From positions 760,236 to 824,235 of the forward strand of contig NZ_JABRXF010000001.1 of the NCBI RefSeq assembly GCF_013266695.1: a DNA stretch of 64,000 bases. Reading direction: 5' to 3'. Positions within the stretch are counted from its first letter, which is position 1. Each line of letters opens with the position of its first letter. Below the pieces are notes generated by a model, which saw only the letters and a list, made by a program, of their open reading frames with translations, was not told where the DNA came from and did no database searches. Source of the DNA: Hongsoonwoonella zoysiae (GTDB lineage Bacteria > Pseudomonadota > Alphaproteobacteria > Rhizobiales > Stappiaceae). Shown piece after piece: positions 35,974 through 45,712 of the stretch. The position numbers were made by a program, and so were the translations under genes.

Positions 35974-36749
35974 GCGATCGTCTGGCGATAAACCTCCGCC
36001 CGGTTCCACTCCTTCAAGACAGCGTAGTTGCGCGTGCCCGGCGACCAGTCTCCGCCCGGCCGCCAACCCTTTTGCCTCAGGTAATTGGCCGTCGAGGCCA
36101 GAACGTCCGCTCGCGAGCGGATGAGATCGCGGCGCCCGTCGCGGTCGTAGTCTACCGCGTAGCGCACGTAGTTGGAGGCGAGAAACTGGGTCTGCCCAAG
36201 CTCGCCCGCCCAGGCGCCGACCATCGCCGACGGGCTCATGTAACCCCGGTCGGCAATGACGAGCGCCGCATAGAGCTCTTCCGTGAAGAACTCGGAACGG
36301 CGGCAGTCGTAGGCAAGCGTGGCGAGCGAGCGGAAGACCGACATATTGCCGGAAAACCGCCCGAAGCCGCTTTCAAGGCCCCAGATGGCGACAAGAATTT
36401 CCGGCGCGACGCCATAGGAATTCTCGATACTAGAGAGCAGTCGCTGATTGTTGCGCAGCTGCCTGCGCCCCAGAGCGATGGTGCCGGCCGGCGCGCGACG
36501 CTGGCGGAACTGGTCGAAGCTCAGCTTGAAGGACTTCTGCGACCGGTCGAGCCGGATGACCTTGCGGTCGTAAGAGACGCCATTCAGCGCCCCCTGCACT
36601 GTGCGTGGCGAAACGCCGGATGCGACCGCGCGGCGCTTGAAATCCTCAAGCCACGCGCCGAAACCGCCGCTGTCGTTTCCGCAAGACGCGGCGAAAGCAG
36701 GCAGGGATGCGAACGCAAGAATTGCGAGGGCAGCGACAAATCTCGACAT
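35946..36749 (-). CDS. MltB-type lytic murein transglycosylase
   Basis: The 267-residue periplasmic enzyme has a signal peptide ending near AFAAS. The catalytic Glu126 is in IWGLESGFGRFSG, and GELGQTQFLASNYV follows. It cleaves peptidoglycan to anhydromuropeptides. No lipobox is visible, so it is probably soluble. The 3' end overlaps the DMT gene by 28 bases on the other strand. Confidence 0.9.
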   Translation of the reverse strand: MSRFVAALAILAFASLPAFAASCGNDSGGFGAWLEDFKRRAVASGVSPRTVQGALNGVSYDRKVIRLDRSQKSFKLSFDQFRQRRAPAGTIALGRRQLRNNQRLLSSIENSYGVAPEILVAIWGLESGFGRFSGNMSVFRSLATLAYDCRRSEFFTEELYAALVIADRGYMSPSAMVGAWAGELGQTQFLASNYVRYAVDYDRDGRRDLIRSRADVLASTANYLRQKGWRPGGDWSPGTRNYAVLKEWNRAEVYRQTIAYFATELRR

Positions 36750-36896
36750 GACCGGCTCCCGATACGCGAAACAAAGCGAAGTCCGGTCAGGCGAGCGTGC
36801 CCCGGCGCATTACCTTTCCGAACGGAAACAATATATTAGGCAGGAAACTCTGGAAATTGGAAGTCGGCGCGGTGGCGGAAGCGGCGAGACGGGAGG

Positions 36897-37559
36897 TCAA
36901 CCCTGCCTCGCAACCACCCCGTCGAGGACGATCGACGCCACGGTTTCTTCCGCCGATTTGCGGAATTCCGCCTCTTCAATGCCGGTGCCGGTGAGCGCGC
37001 GGATCTGCGTCGCGAAATCGGCGTAATGCTGCGTCGTCGCCCAGATCATGAAGATGAGATGATGCGGATCGACCGGGCGTATTTTCCCATTGGCCGCCCA
37101 GGTGCGGATAACCTGCGCCTTCTCGTCGACCAGCGCCTTCAGCGAGCCTTCCAGCACGTCGCCGATCATCGGCGCACCCTGCATGACCTCGTTTGCAAAA
37201 AGCTTAGAAGCTTCGGGATAACGCGCCGAAAGCTCGATCTTCTGGTTGATGTAGGCGGACAGTTCCTCGCGCGGGTCGCCTTCCGGATCGAGCGTGCGCA
37301 GCGGCGCCAGCCAGATGTCCAGAAGGTCGGCCAGAACCGCCTTGTAGATGTCCTTCTTGGAGCCGAAATAATAAAGCAGGTTCGATTTCGACATACCGGC
37401 GGCCGCGGCGATATGCTCGATACGCGCGCCGCGATAGCCGAATTGAGCGAATTCCGAAAAGGCGGCCTCCAGAATGCGCCCCCGGTTTTTCTCCTGGATC
37501 TTGGTGGCCGATCCGTTGCCCCTGCCGTTGCCGGTCTCGCTTTCGGAAAACGCGCTCAT
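36897..37559 (-). CDS. RutR-like TetR-family regulator (second of a tandem pair)
   Basis: The 220-residue protein has a TetR HTH at about 47-68 (IEHIAAAAGMSKSNLLYYFGS) and the RutR-type ligand domain with RPVDPHHLIFMIWATTQHYADF-like sequence near 162-183. RutR senses uracil and thymine and controls pyrimidine degradation. Its ATG overlaps the stop of the preceding regulator as ATGA. The two are clearly related but diverged. One may act as repressor and the other as partner or sensor; this is inference. Confidence 0.85.
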   Translation of the reverse strand: MSAFSESETGNGRGNGSATKIQEKNRGRILEAAFSEFAQFGYRGARIEHIAAAAGMSKSNLLYYFGSKKDIYKAVLADLLDIWLAPLRTLDPEGDPREELSAYINQKIELSARYPEASKLFANEVMQGAPMIGDVLEGSLKALVDEKAQVIRTWAANGKIRPVDPHHLIFMIWATTQHYADFATQIRALTGTGIEEAEFRKSAEETVASIVLDGVVARQG

Positions 37560-38242
37560 TCGGCCGCCTCCGTCTCACCGGCAGCTTGAGCCGAAGCATC
37601 ACGCGCAAGGGCCACGGGCGCGGCACCTATACCGGCGAGCACGATCTGTATCACCGTTTTCTTGGCCTCGGCGAACTGCTCCTCGCTGAGGGGCCTGCCG
37701 CCGTTCAGCGTGTCGATCTGGTGGTTGAAGTCCGCGTAATGCTGGGTCGTCGCCCAGATCATGTACAAAAGTGCGTTCGGATCGATGGGAGCGATACGCC
37801 CTTGCGCGATCCAGCGCTCGATGACGGAGGCGCGGCTTGCCGTCCAGTCGCGCAGCGTCGTTTCCAGATAGTCCTGGATGACGGGCGCGCGGTGCAGGAT
37901 CTCGTTCGCCCAGACCTTGGAGCCCATCGGGTGCTCGCGCGAGATATCCATCTTCTTGGAGATATAGGCCGTCAGCGCCTCGACCGGATCGTCGCTCTCA
38001 TCGAAGGAATTAGCCGCATCGAGCCAGATGTTGAAGATATGCTCCACGACGCGGCGGTAGAGCGCCTCCTTGGTTGGGAAATAATAATGCAGGTTCGCCT
38101 TGGGGATGCCCGCGCGCTCGGCGATCATGCCGGTCGTCGCGCCGCGAAAGCCGTGATCGGCGAAAACGGCCTCTGCCGCCTTCAGGATCGTCCGCTCGTT
38201 TTCCGCGCGCACCGCGCTTTTCTGGGTTGTTTTCTGCGACAT
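37556..38242 (-). CDS. rutR: RutR-like TetR-family regulator (first of a tandem pair)
   Basis: The 228-residue protein has an HTH at about 38-59 (TGMIAERAGIPKANLHYYFPT) and the C-terminal RutR signature IDPNALLYMIWATTQHYADFN. The gene lies next to two palindromes of the RutR type and opposite the degradation operon. The natural inference is repression by this protein or its neighbour, relieved by uracil or thymine. I use the symbol for family resemblance and context; which of the two is the E. coli RutR equivalent is uncertain. Confidence 0.83.
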   Translation of the reverse strand: MSQKTTQKSAVRAENERTILKAAEAVFADHGFRGATTGMIAERAGIPKANLHYYFPTKEALYRRVVEHIFNIWLDAANSFDESDDPVEALTAYISKKMDISREHPMGSKVWANEILHRAPVIQDYLETTLRDWTASRASVIERWIAQGRIAPIDPNALLYMIWATTQHYADFNHQIDTLNGGRPLSEEQFAEAKKTVIQIVLAGIGAAPVALARDASAQAAGETEAAE

Positions 38243-38285
38243 CCGACCATGAACGTGATTTGAGTAGAGATATCGAAAAATGATC

Positions 38286-38301
38286 TTGACCGTTTGGTCA
38301 A
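38286..38301. promoter_or_regulatory. RutR-type operator 1 between regulators and transaminase
   Basis: TTGACCGTTTGGTCAA, a palindrome with centre near 38293. It lies 44 bases upstream of the first regulator and could cover a -35 in either direction. Confidence 0.8.
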
Positions 38302-38318
38302 GTGTTCATACGCTCGAT

Positions 38319-38334
38319 TTGACCGTTTGGTCAG
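38319..38334. promoter_or_regulatory. RutR-type operator 2
   Basis: TTGACCGTTTGGTCAG matches operator 1 in 15 of 16 bases. Its centre is 33 bases away, about three helical turns, so two dimers would bind on the same face. Confidence 0.8.
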
Positions 38335-38761
38335 GTTTTACACCCTGGCCGCGACGGTCGCAACGACAGGCGGGCCGACCAGAAAAAAGATAACGGCCCG
38401 TTCAACCTTCCAGATAGCCCGGGTCATGCGAATAACGTATGTCCGGACGGCCAGGGGATGACAGCGGCTGATCGCCCAACCGGCGGCAGCCATATCATCG
38501 ACCGGCGAAAGAGAAGCGGACCGCGGACGCCTTTGAAGGCCGACCGCGCGCTTCTTCACAACGAGCGGCCCATGTTCGCGGCCTCCTGCGTGGAACGCGA
38601 GCGCCGCTCATGGGAACGACCGGAGACGGCCCCGGCCCGATGCGGACCGACGCAGGCAATTGAGCCGGCCCGGCCGCAGCAAAGGGTGCCGGGCGCTCCT
38701 TCGGTCGATTGTTGGATCGATGTTTCGCCCGTTTGGGAAAACAAGGGCGATTGGAGGAACC
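38335..38761 (+). other. Long leader of the pyrimidine degradation operon
   Basis: About 427 bases separate operator 2 from the transaminase. A 110-codon + frame crosses it (38458-38790) but looks non-coding. No terminator or known RNA motif was seen. GGAGGAACC at the end is the transaminase ribosome-binding site. Confidence 0.55.
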
Positions 38762-40087
38762 ATGTCGAAGACGGCGCTTGCTACCAATAATCTTGAAGCC
38801 TTCTGGATGCCGTTCACGTCGAACCGGCAGTTCAAGAAGAACCCGCGCCTTTTCGTCGGCGCCAAGGACATGCATTACACCACCGCCGACGGGCGGCAGG
38901 TGCTGGACGGCACCGCGGGCCTCTGGTGCTGCAACGCCGGCCACGGGCGGCCGAAGATCACCGAGGCCGTGCAGCGCCAGGTGGCCGAAATGGACTATGC
39001 GCCGGCCTTCCAGATGGGCCACCCGGCGGCTTTCGAGCTGGCCGCCCGGCTCACCGCACTGATGCCTTCCCCGCTCGACCATGTGTTCTTCACCAACTCC
39101 GGCTCGGAATCGGTGGAAACCGCGCTGAAGATGGCGATCGCCTATCACCGGGTGCGCGGCGAGGGCGCCCGCACGCGCCTGATCGGCCGGGAACGCGGCT
39201 ACCACGGCGTCAACTTCGGCGGCATTTCCGTGGGTGGCATCGTCGCCAACCGGAAGCATTTCGGCACGCTGCTTGGCGGTGTCGACCACATCCGCCACAC
39301 GCATGACCTGGAGCGTAACGCCTACTCCCGCGGACAGCCGGAAAACGGGGCGGAATACGCCGAGGAGCTGATCCGCGTCATCCAGTTGCACGACCCCTCC
39401 ACAATCGCCGCCGTGATCGTGGAACCGGTTGCCGGCTCCACCGGCGTGCTGATCCCGCCGAAGGGCTATCTGGAGCGGCTTCGCCAGATCTGCGACCAAC
39501 ACGGCATCCTGCTCATCTTCGACGAGGTGATCACCGGTTTCGGCCGTCTCGGCTCACCCTTCGCCGTCGATCATTTCGGCGTCACGCCCGATCTCGTCAC
39601 GACGGCGAAGGGCATCACCAACGGCGTGATCCCGATGGGCGCGGTGTTCTGCACGAGCGACATTCACGAAGCCTTCATGACCGGGCCGGAACATCTGATC
39701 GAGTTCTTCCACGGCTACACCTATTCCGGGCACCCGGTGGCCTGCGCGGCGGGCCTTGGCACGCTCGACACCTACGAGGAGGAAGGCCTGCTGACCCGTG
39801 GCGCGGAACTGGAGGATTACTGGGCGGACGCGCTTCATTCGCTGAAGGGCACGCGCCATGTCATCGACATCCGCAACATCGGCCTGATCGGCGCCATCGA
39901 GCTGGAACCCATCGCCGGCGAGCCGACGAAGCGCGCCTTCTCCGCCTTCCTGAAGGCCTATGACGCGGGCGTCCTGATCCGCACGACAGGCGACATCATC
40001 GCCATGTCACCGCCGCTCATCATCGAAAAAAGCCAGATCGACCAGATCGTGGGTACGCTTCGCGAAGTGCTCCAGAGCCTGGATTGA
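38762..40087 (+). CDS. Omega-amino acid/beta-alanine-pyruvate aminotransferase
   Basis: This class III PLP aminotransferase of 441 residues has NSGSES (112-117), [10 protein letters not shown] (253-262) and the Schiff-base Lys283 in TTAKGITNG. By context it converts beta-alanine (from uracil) or 3-aminoisobutyrate (from thymine) to the semialdehyde, with pyruvate as acceptor. ATG 38762 follows a strong GGAGGAACC. The mmsA start is 17 bases after its stop. Confidence 0.92.
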   Translation: MSKTALATNNLEAFWMPFTSNRQFKKNPRLFVGAKDMHYTTADGRQVLDGTAGLWCCNAGHGRPKITEAVQRQVAEMDYAPAFQMGHPAAFELAARLTALMPSPLDHVFFTNSGSESVETALKMAIAYHRVRGEGARTRLIGRERGYHGVNFGGISVGGIVANRKHFGTLLGGVDHIRHTHDLERNAYSRGQPENGAEYAEELIRVIQLHDPSTIAAVIVEPVAGSTGVLIPPKGYLERLRQICDQHGILLIFDEVITGFGRLGSPFAVDHFGVTPDLVTTAKGITNGVIPMGAVFCTSDIHEAFMTGPEHLIEFFHGYTYSGHPVACAAGLGTLDTYEEEGLLTRGAELEDYWADALHSLKGTRHVIDIRNIGLIGAIELEPIAGEPTKRAFSAFLKAYDAGVLIRTTGDIIAMSPPLIIEKSQIDQIVGTLREVLQSLD

Positions 40088-40104
40088 TCCGGGGAGGGAA
40101 TGAA

Positions 40105-41598
40105 ATGCAGACGATAACGAACGCCATCGGCGGCGCCCGCGTGGAAAGCCGCTCGGGCCGCACCGCGCCCGTTTTCAACCCCGCGACCGGCGAACAGTCC
40201 GGCGTTGTGGGCCTGTCCTCGGTTTCCGAAGTCGAAGAGGCCATCGCCACCGCAAAGGCCGCCTTCCCGGCATGGCGCGACACGCCGCCGCTCAAGCGCG
40301 CGCGCATGATGTTCCGCTTCAAGGAGCTTCTGTCCGAAAACGCCGACAAGATCGCCCGCGCGATCTCGGCCGAACACGGCAAGACCCACGACGACGCGCT
40401 GGGCGAAGTGGCGCGCGGCATCGAGGTGGTGGAATTCGCCTGCGGTATCCCGCACCTGCTGAAGGGCGAATTCGCGCGCAACGTGGGCCCGGCCATCGAC
40501 AGCTATTCCGACCGTCAGCCGCTCGGCGTCGTCGCCGGCATCACGCCGTTCAACTTTCCGGCCATGGTGCCGCTTTGGATGTACCCGGTCTCGGTCGCCT
40601 GCGGGAACACCTTCATCCTGAAGCCCTCCGAACGCGACCCCTCCGCCGCCATGGTCGTCTACGACATCTTCATGGAAGCGGGCTTTCCCGAAGGCGTGCT
40701 GAACATCGTCCACGGCGACAAGGAAGCCGTCGACACGCTGCTGACGCACCCGGACGTGAAAGCGATCTCCTTCGTCGGCTCGACGCCCATCGCCGAATAC
40801 GTCTACTCGACCGGCACGGCCCACGGAAAGCGCGTGCAGGCGCTGGGCGGGGCGAAGAACCATATGATCATCATGCCCGACGCCGACATGAACCAGGCGG
40901 CCGACGCGCTGATGGGCGCGGGCTACGGTTCCGCCGGCGAACGCTGCATGGCCGTTTCCGTCGCGGTTCCCATCGGTGAGGAGACCGCCGACAAGCTGAT
41001 CGAAAAGCTCGCCCCCCGCGTTCAGTCCCTCAAGATCGGCCCGTCCACCGATACGGACGCCGAAATGGGCCCGGTGATCACCAAGGCGCACCAGCAGAAG
41101 GTGCTCGGCTACATCGACCAGGGCGAAAAGGAAGGGGCGGAGCTTGTCGTCGACGGGCGCGGCTTCAACCTGCAAGGCTACGAGGGCGGATATTTCGTCG
41201 GCGGCACGCTGTTCGACCGGGTGACGAAGGACATGACGATCTACAAGGAAGAGATCTTCGGCCCTGTGCTCTCCGTCGTGCGCGCGAAGGACTACGACGA
41301 GGCCGTCGACCTCATCAACACCCACGAGTATGGCAACGGCACCGCGATCTTCACCCGTGACGGCGACGCCGCGCGCGCCTTCGCCGACCGCATCGAAGTG
41401 GGAATGGTGGGCGTCAACGTGCCGATTCCTGTGCCGGTCGCTTACTTTTCCTTCGGCGGCTGGAAGCGCTCGCTCTTCGGCGATCACTCGATCTACGGAC
41501 CCGAGGGCATCCGCTTCAACACGCGGCTGAAGACCATCACCTCGCGCTGGCCGGCCGGCATCAAGGACGGCGCGGTCTACACCTTCCCGACCATGTAA
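40105..41598 (+). CDS. mmsA: CoA-acylating methylmalonate-semialdehyde dehydrogenase
   Basis: The 497-residue aldehyde dehydrogenase has [12 protein letters not shown] (148-159), the hallmark of the CoA-acylating MmsA group, and catalytic Cys281 in [11 protein letters not shown]. It oxidises malonate or methylmalonate semialdehyde to acetyl-CoA or propionyl-CoA, finishing uracil or thymine breakdown. GGGGAGGGA precedes ATG 40105. Confidence 0.93.
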   Translation: MQTITNAIGGARVESRSGRTAPVFNPATGEQSGVVGLSSVSEVEEAIATAKAAFPAWRDTPPLKRARMMFRFKELLSENADKIARAISAEHGKTHDDALGEVARGIEVVEFACGIPHLLKGEFARNVGPAIDSYSDRQPLGVVAGITPFNFPAMVPLWMYPVSVACGNTFILKPSERDPSAAMVVYDIFMEAGFPEGVLNIVHGDKEAVDTLLTHPDVKAISFVGSTPIAEYVYSTGTAHGKRVQALGGAKNHMIIMPDADMNQAADALMGAGYGSAGERCMAVSVAVPIGEETADKLIEKLAPRVQSLKIGPSTDTDAEMGPVITKAHQQKVLGYIDQGEKEGAELVVDGRGFNLQGYEGGYFVGGTLFDRVTKDMTIYKEEIFGPVLSVVRAKDYDEAVDLINTHEYGNGTAIFTRDGDAARAFADRIEVGMVGVNVPIPVPVAYFSFGGWKRSLFGDHSIYGPEGIRFNTRLKTITSRWPAGIKDGAVYTFPTM

Positions 41599-41625
41599 GA
41601 ACAAGAGGCGCAAGGAGAACTTCCG

Positions 41626-42876
41626 ATGACAGCCCCTTCCGACAACCTGCGGATCGACGGCGACCGCCTTTGGGACAGCCTGATGGAGATGGCGGAAATC
41701 GGCCCCGGCGTGCGCGGCGGCAACAACCGCCAGACGCTGACGGACGACGACGCCAAGGGCCGCGCGCTCTTCCAGAAATGGTGCGAGGAAGCAGGCCTCA
41801 CCCTGGGCGTCGACAAGATGGGCAACATGTTCGCCCGCCGCGAGGGCACCGACCCGGATGCGCTGCCCGTCTACATGGGCTCCCACCTTGACACCCAGCC
41901 GACGGGCGGGCGCTATGACGGCGTACTCGGCGTGCTCGGCGGGCTCGAGGTCATCCGCACGCTGAACGACCGCGACATCAAGACGAAGCATCCGATCGTC
42001 GTCGTCAACTGGACGAACGAGGAAGGCACGCGCTTCGCGCCCGCCATGCTGGCCTCCGGCGTCTTCGCCGGCGTCCACACCCTCGACTGGGCCTACGCCC
42101 GCGAGGACGCGGAAGGCAAGACGGTGGGCGACGAGCTGAAGCGCATCGGCTGGATCGGCGACGAGGAGGTCGGCGCGCGCAAGATGCACGCCATGTTCGA
42201 GCTTCACATCGAGCAGGGCCCGATCCTGGAGGACGAGGGCGTAGACATCGGTGTCGTCACCCACGGGCAGGGCCTGAAATGGCTGCAGGTGACGCTGACG
42301 GGCAAGGAAAGCCACACCGGCTCCACCCCCATGCCCAAGCGCCGTAACGCCGGGCTCGGCATGGCGCGGGTGACGGAGCTGGTGCACGAGGTGGCGATGG
42401 ACTATCAGCCCGACGCGGTCGGCGCCATCGGCCATGTCGAGGTCTATCCGAATTCGCGCAACATCATTCCGGGCAAGACCGTCTTCACCATCGACATCCG
42501 CTCTCCGGACAAGGCCACTCTTGACGAGATGGACGACCGCATCCGCGACGGCATCGACACCATCTGCGACGCGCTGCAGATTTCCGGCGAGGTGGAGCAG
42601 GTCGGCCATTTCGATCCGGTCACCTTCGACGAGGGCTGCGTTTCCAAGGTGCGCGACGCCGCAAAACGGCTCGGCTATTCCCACCGCAACATCGTTTCGG
42701 GCGCGGGCCACGACGCCTGCTGGGTCAACCGTGTGGCGCCGACGGCCATGATCATGTGCCCCTGCGTTGACGGCCTGTCGCACAACGAGGATGAGAAGAT
42801 CTTCCCCGAATGGGCGACGGCGGGCACGGACGTGCTGCTGCATGCGGTGCTGGAAACGGCGGAAGTCGTAGGCTGA
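41626..42876 (+). CDS. N-carbamoyl-beta-alanine amidohydrolase (M20 family)
   Basis: This is a 416-residue di-zinc hydrolase of the HyuC/AmaB/beta-ureidopropionase type. Metal-site residues are H87 and D98 in MGSHLDTQPTGGRYDG, E132/E133 in TNEEGTRF, and His in HIEQGP and GAGHDACW. Beside dihydropyrimidinase and the transaminase it should cleave N-carbamoyl-beta-alanine or N-carbamoyl-aminoisobutyrate to amino acid, CO2 and ammonia. It lies between mmsA and an unknown gene. Confidence 0.91.
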   Translation: MTAPSDNLRIDGDRLWDSLMEMAEIGPGVRGGNNRQTLTDDDAKGRALFQKWCEEAGLTLGVDKMGNMFARREGTDPDALPVYMGSHLDTQPTGGRYDGVLGVLGGLEVIRTLNDRDIKTKHPIVVVNWTNEEGTRFAPAMLASGVFAGVHTLDWAYAREDAEGKTVGDELKRIGWIGDEEVGARKMHAMFELHIEQGPILEDEGVDIGVVTHGQGLKWLQVTLTGKESHTGSTPMPKRRNAGLGMARVTELVHEVAMDYQPDAVGAIGHVEVYPNSRNIIPGKTVFTIDIRSPDKATLDEMDDRIRDGIDTICDALQISGEVEQVGHFDPVTFDEGCVSKVRDAAKRLGYSHRNIVSGAGHDACWVNRVAPTAMIMCPCVDGLSHNEDEKIFPEWATAGTDVLLHAVLETAEVVG

Positions 42877-42894
42877 GGGGAAACCGAGGGGAAA

Positions 42895-43338
42895 GTGAGA
42901 GCGCTCGTCGACGCATTTCTGGAGATCAGGCAGCATCACGCGATGCTGCTTGCGTTTCTCAAGGAACTGACGCCGGGCAACAGGCGGATGGGCCGCGAGT
43001 TCGTATTCGTCTCGGTACGCGACAACCCGTTCGTGCGCGAAAGCCTGGACGCTTCGAGCGAGACGATCAAACAGCGGCGCTTTCGCCTCGCCGAGCCGAT
43101 GTCCGAATTCGCCGGGTGGGCGGAGGAGGATTCGAACCGCTCGCCGCAGGTGCACATTCTGGGCGAAGGGCGGTACGCGGGCTTCAGCCTGACCTGGCCG
43201 GGCGTCGAGGGGCGGCTCGTCGTTGCGGCGACGGGCGTTTTGAAGGGAAATGCGACGCTGCGCGCGGTCTGGCTGAAACTGCGGTTCGTCGCAGGCGGGG
43301 CGCTGGATTCGTCACGAGTTATCAGTGGGAGATTCTGA
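42895..43338 (+). CDS. Unknown protein within the pyrimidine degradation operon
   Basis: The start is GTG 42895 with GAGGGGAAA before it. The stop TGA (43336-43338) is one base before the hydA ATG, so translation is coupled. The 147 residues are soluble, with a helical N-terminus (DAFLEIRQHHAMLLAFLKEL) and a beta-rich C-terminus (VHILGEGRYAGFSLTWPG). No motif, signal or membrane segment is evident. I do not recognise a family. Placement between two consecutive pathway enzymes suggests an accessory, regulatory or binding role. Confidence 0.75.
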   Translation: MRALVDAFLEIRQHHAMLLAFLKELTPGNRRMGREFVFVSVRDNPFVRESLDASSETIKQRRFRLAEPMSEFAGWAEEDSNRSPQVHILGEGRYAGFSLTWPGVEGRLVVAATGVLKGNATLRAVWLKLRFVAGGALDSSRVISGRF

Positions 43339-43339
43339 C

Positions 43340-44791
43340 ATGTCGAAAGTCATCAAGGGCGGCACCATCGTCACCGCCGACCGCACCTGGAAAGCCGACG
43401 TGAAGATCGACGGCGGCAAGATCGTCCAGATCGGCGACAATCTCTCCGCCGACGAAGTGCTGGACGCGACCGGCTGCTACGTGATGCCCGGCGGCATCGA
43501 CCCGCACGTGCACCTGGAAATGCCCTTCATGGGCACCCATTCGGCCGATAATTTCGAAAGCGGCACGCGCGCCGGCCTTTCCGGCGGCACGACCATGGTG
43601 GTCGACTTCTGCCTGCCCTCGCCGAACCAGTCGCTTCTCGAAGCGCTTGCCGTCTGGCAGCAGAAATCGTCGCTTGCCTGTGCGGACTATTCCTACCACA
43701 TGGCGATCACATGGTGGTCGGAGCAGGTCTTCGACGAAATGGCCGAGGTGGTGGACCGGGGCATCAACACCTTCAAGCATTTCATGGCTTACAAGGGTGC
43801 GCTGATGGTGGAAGACGACGAAATGTTCGCCTCCTTCCAGCGCTGTTCGGCCCTTGGCGCGATGCCGCTGGTGCATGCCGAAAACGGCGATGTCGTCGCC
43901 ACTCTCCAACAAAAGCTGCTGGCGGAAGGCAACAACGGGCCGGAAGCGCACTCCTACTCCCGCCCGCCGGAAGTGGAAGGCGAGGCGGCGAACCGCGCCA
44001 TCATGATCGCCGACATGGCGAACGTTCCGCTCTATGTCGTGCACACGTCCTGCGAGCAGGCGCATGAAGCGATCCGCCGCGCGCGGCAAAAGGGCATGCG
44101 CGTTTACGGCGAGCCGCTGATCCAGCATCTCGTGCTCGACGACAGCGAATATCAAAGCGCCGACTGGGACCACGCCGCCCAGCGCGTAATGTCGCCGCCC
44201 TTCCGCAACAAGGTCCATCAGGATTCGCTCTGGGCGGGCCTGCAGGCAGGCTCCCTGCAGGTGGTCGCGACAGACCACTGCGCCTTCACGGTTGATCAGA
44301 AACGCATGGGTGTGGGCGATTTCACGAAGATCCCGAACGGCACCGGCGGGCTGGAAGACCGCATGCCGGTGCTCTGGACGCGCGGCGTCAACACCGGGCG
44401 GCTGACGATGAACGAATTCGTTGCCGTCACCTCCACCAATATCGCCAAGATCCTCAACATGTACCCGAGGAAGGGCGCGATCGTGGAAGGGGCCGACGCC
44501 GACATCGTCGTCTGGGATCCGGAGCGCGAGAAGACGATCACCGCGAAGACCCAGCAGTCGGTGATCGAATACAACGTCTTTGAGGGCATAAAGGTGAAGG
44601 GCCTGCCGCGCTATACGCTGACGCGCGGCAAGGTGGCCATCGAGGAATCGACCGTGAAGGCGGAGCCGGGCCACGGCGAATTCGTGGCTCGCGAGCCTTA
44701 CCCGGCGGTCAACAAGGCGCTTTCGAAGTGGAAGGAACTGACCGCGCCGCGCAAGGTGGAGCGCACGGGAATTCCGGCGACGGGCGTCTGA
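43340..44791 (+). CDS. hydA: Dihydropyrimidinase
   Basis: This 483-residue amidohydrolase opens dihydrouracil or dihydrothymine to the N-carbamoyl amino acid. H56 and H58 (GGIDPHVHLEMP) and the carboxylated Lys152 (FKHFMAYKGALM) are metal ligands, and DHCAFT near 318 completes the site. GGGAGA precedes ATG 43340. It supplies the substrate for the amidohydrolase two genes upstream. Confidence 0.95.
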   Translation: MSKVIKGGTIVTADRTWKADVKIDGGKIVQIGDNLSADEVLDATGCYVMPGGIDPHVHLEMPFMGTHSADNFESGTRAGLSGGTTMVVDFCLPSPNQSLLEALAVWQQKSSLACADYSYHMAITWWSEQVFDEMAEVVDRGINTFKHFMAYKGALMVEDDEMFASFQRCSALGAMPLVHAENGDVVATLQQKLLAEGNNGPEAHSYSRPPEVEGEAANRAIMIADMANVPLYVVHTSCEQAHEAIRRARQKGMRVYGEPLIQHLVLDDSEYQSADWDHAAQRVMSPPFRNKVHQDSLWAGLQAGSLQVVATDHCAFTVDQKRMGVGDFTKIPNGTGGLEDRMPVLWTRGVNTGRLTMNEFVAVTSTNIAKILNMYPRKGAIVEGADADIVVWDPEREKTITAKTQQSVIEYNVFEGIKVKGLPRYTLTRGKVAIEESTVKAEPGHGEFVAREPYPAVNKALSKWKELTAPRKVERTGIPATGV

Positions 44792-44869
44792 GCGGCCTTC
44801 CACACCAGTTTTCAGGGGAAACGGCGCGAGACGGACCGCCCGCCTTGCGCCGATAAAAGAGATGGGACA

Positions 44870-45712
44870 ATGCTGACAACGGCAAGTGAGGCCAGAGCGG
44901 AGGACGGGATGGCAAGGGAAGACGGTGCTAACGCGCGTTCCGTCATCGACATCCGCGACCTTTCGCTGACGTTCGAGACGAACGACGGACCTGTGCACGC
45001 GCTCTCCAATATCGACCTCAAGGTCGAGGAAGGCGATTTCGTCTCATTCATCGGGCCGTCGGGCTGCGGCAAGACCACGCTGTTGCGCGTGATCGCCGAC
45101 CTCGAAAAGCCGACCGGAGGGCACATCTCCGTCAACGGCGTTTCGCCGGAGGACGCGCGCCTTGCCCGCGCCTATGGCTACGTCTTCCAGTCGGCGGCGC
45201 TCTATCCGTGGCGCACGATCGCCAACAACGTCGCGCTTCCGCTCGAGATCATGGGGCTTTCGAAGGCCGAACGGGCGGAGCGGGTGAAGCGCAACCTCGA
45301 CCTCGTGAACCTTTCCGGATTCGAGCGCAAATACCCATGGCAGCTTTCCGGCGGCATGCAGCAGCGCGCCTCCATCGCCCGCGCGCTTGCCGTCGAGCCC
45401 GATCTTCTCCTGATGGACGAACCGTTCGGCGCGCTTGACGAGATCGTACGCGACCACCTGAACGAGCAGCTTCTGCAGCTCTGGGCGAAGACCAACAAGA
45501 CGGTCATCTTCGTCACCCACTCGATCCCCGAAGCGGTGTTCCTTTCAACGAAAATCGTCGTGCTCTTCCCGAGGCCTGGCCGCATCTACGACGTGATCGA
45601 AAGCGACCTGCCGCGCGAGCGCACGCTCGACATCCGCGAAACGCCCGAGTTCCTGAAGATCGCGCATCGCGTGCGCGACGGTCTGCGCGCGGGGCACAGC
45701 TATGACGACTGA
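44870..45712 (+). CDS. ABC transporter ATP-binding protein (nitrate/taurine/pyrimidine type)
   Basis: The 280-residue ATPase has Walker A GPSGCGKTT (62-70), signature LSGGMQQR, Walker B LLMDEPFGALDE and the H-loop FVTHSIPEAVF. The C-terminal LFPRPGRIYDVI is common to the SsuB/TauB group. It energises the two permeases that follow. Its last 11 bases overlap the first permease gene. Confidence 0.92.
   Translation: MLTTASEARAEDGMAREDGANARSVIDIRDLSLTFETNDGPVHALSNIDLKVEEGDFVSFIGPSGCGKTTLLRVIADLEKPTGGHISVNGVSPEDARLARAYGYVFQSAALYPWRTIANNVALPLEIMGLSKAERAERVKRNLDLVNLSGFERKYPWQLSGGMQQRASIARALAVEPDLLLMDEPFGALDEIVRDHLNEQLLQLWAKTNKTVIFVTHSIPEAVFLSTKIVVLFPRPGRIYDVIESDLPRERTLDIRETPEFLKIAHRVRDGLRAGHSYDD

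Noticed and set aside
38458-38790. 110-codon + frame in the transaminase leader
   Set aside because: It runs past the strong GGAGGAACC-ATG start of the transaminase, has no ribosome-binding site and reads as non-coding.
39958-43155. 1065-codon open frame on the minus strand
   Set aside because: It lies antisense to the transaminase, mmsA and amidohydrolase, whose products have full motifs. Its composition (His, Arg, Val, Gly runs) is typical of the shadow frame in GC-rich DNA.
43322-44998. 558-codon open frame on the minus strand
   Set aside because: It is antisense to hydA and crosses into the ABC ATPase gene; it shows no domain.
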